This document shows, piece by piece, positions 61,512-64,000 of a DNA stretch of 64,000 bases; the first letter of the stretch is position 1; the number at the start of each line of letters is the position of its first letter. Source of the stretch: Monarcha castaneiventris obscurior. Lineage: Eukaryota; Chordata; Aves; Passeriformes; Monarchidae. The notes beneath the pieces were generated by a model. That model ran no database searches and was not told the origin of the DNA. It saw nothing but the letters and a program-made list of their open reading frames with translations. The stretch spans positions 506,001 to 570,000 of the forward strand of contig JAMPIT010000682.1 of NCBI GenBank assembly GCA_026261815.1, given 5' to 3'. Made by a program: the position numbers and the translations under genes.

Positions 61512-61772
61512 GGGACACCCACGGACACGCAGGGACACCTAGGGACAGTCACGGACACCCAGGGACAGACACGGACACGCACGGACACCCAGGGACACCC
61601 AAGGATACCCACGGACACGCAGGGACAGCCTCGGACACGCAGGGACACGCAGGGACACACAGGGACACCCAGGGACACCCAGGGACACGCAGGGACACGC
61701 AGGGACACCCAGTGACACGCAGGGACACCCAGGGACACGCAGGGACAGGCAGGGACACGCAGGGACAGGCAG
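61512..61772 (-). repeat. 10-bp minisatellite after protamine copy 3
   Basis: About 26 units; on the minus strand TGTCCCTGCG/TGTCCCTGGG as in the other two copies. It is the shortest of the three. Confidence 0.95.
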
Positions 61773-61794
61773 ACGGCGGTGAGCATTGCTGGCC

Positions 61795-61800
61795 TTTATT
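61795..61800 (-). terminator. Poly(A) signal, protamine copy 3
   Basis: AATAAA on the minus strand, 75 bp after the stop. Confidence 0.85.
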
Positions 61801-61874
61801 GGCATCGCCAGCCCCGCGCCACGGCCGCGCTCCGGGCGCTGCCCGGGCCGGGCGAGGCCGAGCCCCGCGCTCGC

Positions 61875-62045
61875 TCAGCGCCGGCGGCGGCGCCTGCGGC
61901 TGCTGCGGCGGCGCCGGCGGTACCCGGAGCGGCGGGAGGCCCGGCGCCTCCTGCGCACGCCCCGGCGGCGGGAGCGGCGGCGGCGCCGGCTGCGGCTGCG
62001 GCTGCGGCTGCGGCTGCGGCGGGAGCGCCGGCGGTAGCGGGCCAT
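61875..62045 (-). CDS. Protamine, copy 3 (inverted)
   Basis: The same 56-codon frame as copies 1 and 2 on the minus strand (ATG at 62,045-62,043, TGA at 61,877-61,875). Leader, TATA box (62,089-62,095), AATAAA and minisatellite junction are also the same. It shares its promoter with copy 1 (two TGACCTCA boxes, one base difference noted in ~130 bp) and its 3' flank with copy 2. Behind the promoter lies a longer array of the same CRE-like units, so this copy has the richest upstream region. Role as in copy 1. Nothing in it suggests decay. Confidence 0.94.
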   Translation of the reverse strand: MARYRRRSRRSRSRSRSRSRRRRRSRRRGVRRRRRASRRSGYRRRRRSSRRRRRRR

Positions 62046-62088
62046 GCTGCCGCGGGCGGGCCGGGGCCGGGGCCGGGGCCGGGGCCGC

Positions 62089-62222
62089 TTTTATAGCCCG
62101 GCGGGGCGGCCCCGGGGACGCCGCGGCTGCCGGGGAGCGACAGCGGCTGTGAGGTCACAGAGCTCCGAGGGGAGGCTCCTGCGGGACAGAGCTCTGCACG
62201 CCCGGTGCCGCCCGTGAGGTCA
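62089..62222 (-). promoter_or_regulatory. Protamine copy 3 promoter
   Basis: TATAAAA at 62,089-62,095 and CRE-like boxes at 62,150-62,157 and 62,215-62,222 (TGACCTCA on the minus strand). Confidence 0.7.
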
Positions 62223-62640
62223 CAGTGGGTCAGGGTAAATCCTTTGTGACACCAGAGCTTCACGGAGCCACATCACCAGTGAGGTCAGAGCAGCCCGGGT
62301 GGAGCCCTCTGTGACACTGGAACTTGGAACGACCAACATCAGTGAGGTCACAGTGGACAGGGATGGAATCCTTGTTACACCAGAGCTCCCCAGAGCTGAC
62401 ATCATCAAAATGTCACAGTGGTACTGGCAAAGCCCTGATGGATCAGGTGAAACTCTGACGGCAGAACTTCACAGAGCTACATCACCTGTGAGATCACAGT
62501 GGACCATGGGAAGCCCCTTGTGATACGAGGGTGGAATGAAAAACATCACCAGGGACATCTCAGTTGGCAGGGTGGAGACGCTTGTGATGGCAGAGCTTTG
62601 CAGAGCCGACATCACCAGTGAGGTCACAGGGGACACATGG
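62150..62640. repeat. Degenerate ~65-bp tandem array with CRE-like boxes
   Basis: About eight units, each opening with TGAGGTCA or a variant. Starts seen at 62,150, 62,215, 62,280, 62,343, 62,411 (TGTCACAG), 62,489 (TGAGATCA) and 62,619, with one unit lacking a clear box near 62,550. Typical unit features are CAGTGG near the start, TTGTGACACCAGAGCTTC in the middle and ACATCACCAG at the end. Units nearest the gene are the most GC-rich. Confidence 0.8.
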
Positions 62641-62824
62641 ACGCTCCTGGCCTCACCTCCAGTGTCTCCTATGCCCTGGCAATGCCAGGGACCAAGATGC
62701 TGTAATTTTAATGAGTCCTTGTCATTCCCAGGGTGGATGCCTGGCCTTGTAATTGTGCCAGTGAAAAAACTGCTGCCAAAAGAAACAGCAGACAGAATTC
62801 CTTCTTGGATTTGGAGCCCCACTT

Positions 62825-63005
62825 GAGCTGGACAGCACCAAGGGGACCCACTTTACTGGGCAAGCAAAGCAGAACAATCACACAGCCCCAAAAATTGGCG
62901 CAAAGTGTTCCTTTGGCCATCACCCTCAATCCAGGGGGACTGCAGAGAGGACAAACTCTGACTTTAAAGCAAAAAGGAAAGAATCTTGTGCAGGGACTGG
63001 CCTGA
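62825..63005 (+). pseudogene. Retroviral integrase core fragment
   Basis: The frame carries KGTHFTGQ and, 35 residues or so later, HPQSRGTAERTN, the D- and E-containing blocks of a retroviral integrase core; the catalytic Asp block reads LDSTKG, so the second Asp is displaced or mutated. The fragment differs from the integrase at 54.7-55.8 kb and comes from another ERV. No other pol domain was found nearby. Confidence 0.6.
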
Positions 63006-63724
63006 AATGCCTGGGTGTGATGGTCTCTCCCAGCGAGGCAGAGCAGAAGCCCCGTGAATAGAGACAGGGCCTGTCACCTGAGGAGATGTTCATGGGCAGA
63101 GCCATGTGGTGGATGCACAGAGCACACCTGGGCTAGCACCAGGCAGCCCTCAGGCTACCAGAGAGTGCTCTTCCCAGGGAACAAGAAGTGCTTGAAGTGC
63201 TAATGACTCCAAATGATGACAACAGCCCGAGGCAAGAAAGGATGTAGGGGCAGTAGGGCTGACTGTGGTGTTGGACTCTGGGTTCTCCAGAGCAGAGGGC
63301 ACTTGTACCCCACTCGGGAGGGAGAGCAACTCCAGCTCCTTCCTGCAGCTGTGGGGCCAGGCTCCATTACTGGTGGTTTTGAGGAGCACGAACACATTGG
63401 TTTCCAGAAACACAGAGACTTGGGAAATGGACTTGGCACTGTGGGCAAATGCCAGTGGGAGTGGATGGAGTTGGAGCATACCCTTCCTTTCTGCTTCTCC
63501 CTGTGGCAGGGGCACAACCCACACGGGTGGGAGACTCTCACCCAGGGCTGGCCACCCATATTCCACGTCCTCCAAATGCCAGCACTGCTCAGGCCAGGGC
63601 CGTGAGGGGCAGAGGGGTCATCCAGGTCCAGGCAGCCCATGCTGACTGCTCCCAGACACTCCTGCTCCCAGGAGACCTTAGCAATGTGTCGGGAGCAGGG
63701 ACGAGACACAGGGCCATGAATATG
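63006..63724. other. Unassigned DNA
   Basis: No recognisable gene or repeat. Confidence 0.4.
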
Positions 63725-63727
63725 TAA

Positions 63728-64000
63728 CACAGGTGACCAAGGGAGAGCAACACGGAAATGCAAGAGTTTCAAACAAGAAAGTGGTAGTTCCTCTTCTCTC
63801 CTGGCACCCGTGTGCCTGTGCCAGAGGCTGCAGGGAATGTACTGGGATTGGGGGTGGCTGCAGAGAGCAGGGAGCAGCATCCTGGGCAGCCTCTGGCTCT
63901 GTGGCTGCATGTCTTGGGGCAGCCTCTCCTGGACGAGGACACAGCGCTGCTGACCCACAGCATCAGCAGTGGTGGGGGTGCCCAGAGCAGCGAGGAGGCC
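63728..64000 (+). pseudogene. RING/Topors-like pseudogene, inverted partner
   Basis: Near-identical reverse complement of 44,690-44,955, including CAGAGGCTGCAGGGAATGTA and the GCTGACCCACAGCATCAGCA segment. Homology ends near the GGTGACC at ~63,732. It continues past the right edge of the window. As in its partner, no RING part precedes it. Confidence 0.75.

Overview
The window looks like nuclear DNA from a bird, most likely a songbird. The evidence is a set of CR1 LINE 3' ends in both orientations, intronless cysteine-free arginine/serine protamine genes of the avian type, a RING-finger family like the proteins annotated 'Topors-like' in passerine genomes, and degraded endogenous retroviruses (ERVs) with gamma-type gag and pol. 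No prokaryotic signals are present. All family calls are by eye; no database search was run.

Layout. Positions 1-231 (minus) hold the 5' end of a RING gene cut by the window edge. Positions 0.4-33.3 kb are AT-rich and non-coding, with three CR1 remnants, homopolymers and a 193-bp (CCCTTT)n array. Positions 33.3-40.2 kb are a nested retroviral patchwork: LTR-like pieces, a tRNA-Pro-like primer binding site at 34,773, a leader, and a broken gag starting at 38,008. Positions 42.8-43.7 kb (minus) hold the one complete RING gene. Next come a truncated RING pseudogene (44.4-44.9 kb), an 11-bp GC-rich minisatellite (45.0-45.6 kb), a CR1 and a terminal exon resembling the occludin/ELL domain (46.1 kb, minus).

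The core of the window is a protamine cluster with genes at 46,766-46,936 (+), 50,480-50,650 (+) and 61,875-62,045 (-). The three coding sequences appear identical and share a TATA box, a GC-rich leader, an AATAAA and a 10-bp minisatellite that begins just after the poly(A) signal. Copies 1 and 3 share a promoter with two TGACCTCA boxes. Behind copy 3 these continue into a degenerate array of about 65 bp per unit. Copy 2 has a different, rearranged proximal promoter. Copies 2 and 3 also share their 3' flanks (minisatellite, unique spacer, CR1) in opposite orientation, so they are an inverted duplication. A separate inverted repeat (49.7-50.3 and 53.2-54.2 kb) brackets copy 2. A minus-strand ERV (54.2-61.1 kb), with gag and pol remnants but no recognisable env, lies between copies 2 and 3. 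After copy 3 come an integrase fragment from another ERV and a plus-strand partner of the 44.4-44.9 kb RING pseudogene.

Interpretation (inference): this is an ampliconic, probably testis-expressed locus. Protamine genes and RING-ligase genes share CRE-like upstream elements, are duplicated in both orientations, and the protamine copies appear homogenised, probably by gene conversion. The RING proteins and protamines could act in the same cells, spermatids, where histones are replaced, but the sequence alone does not prove this.
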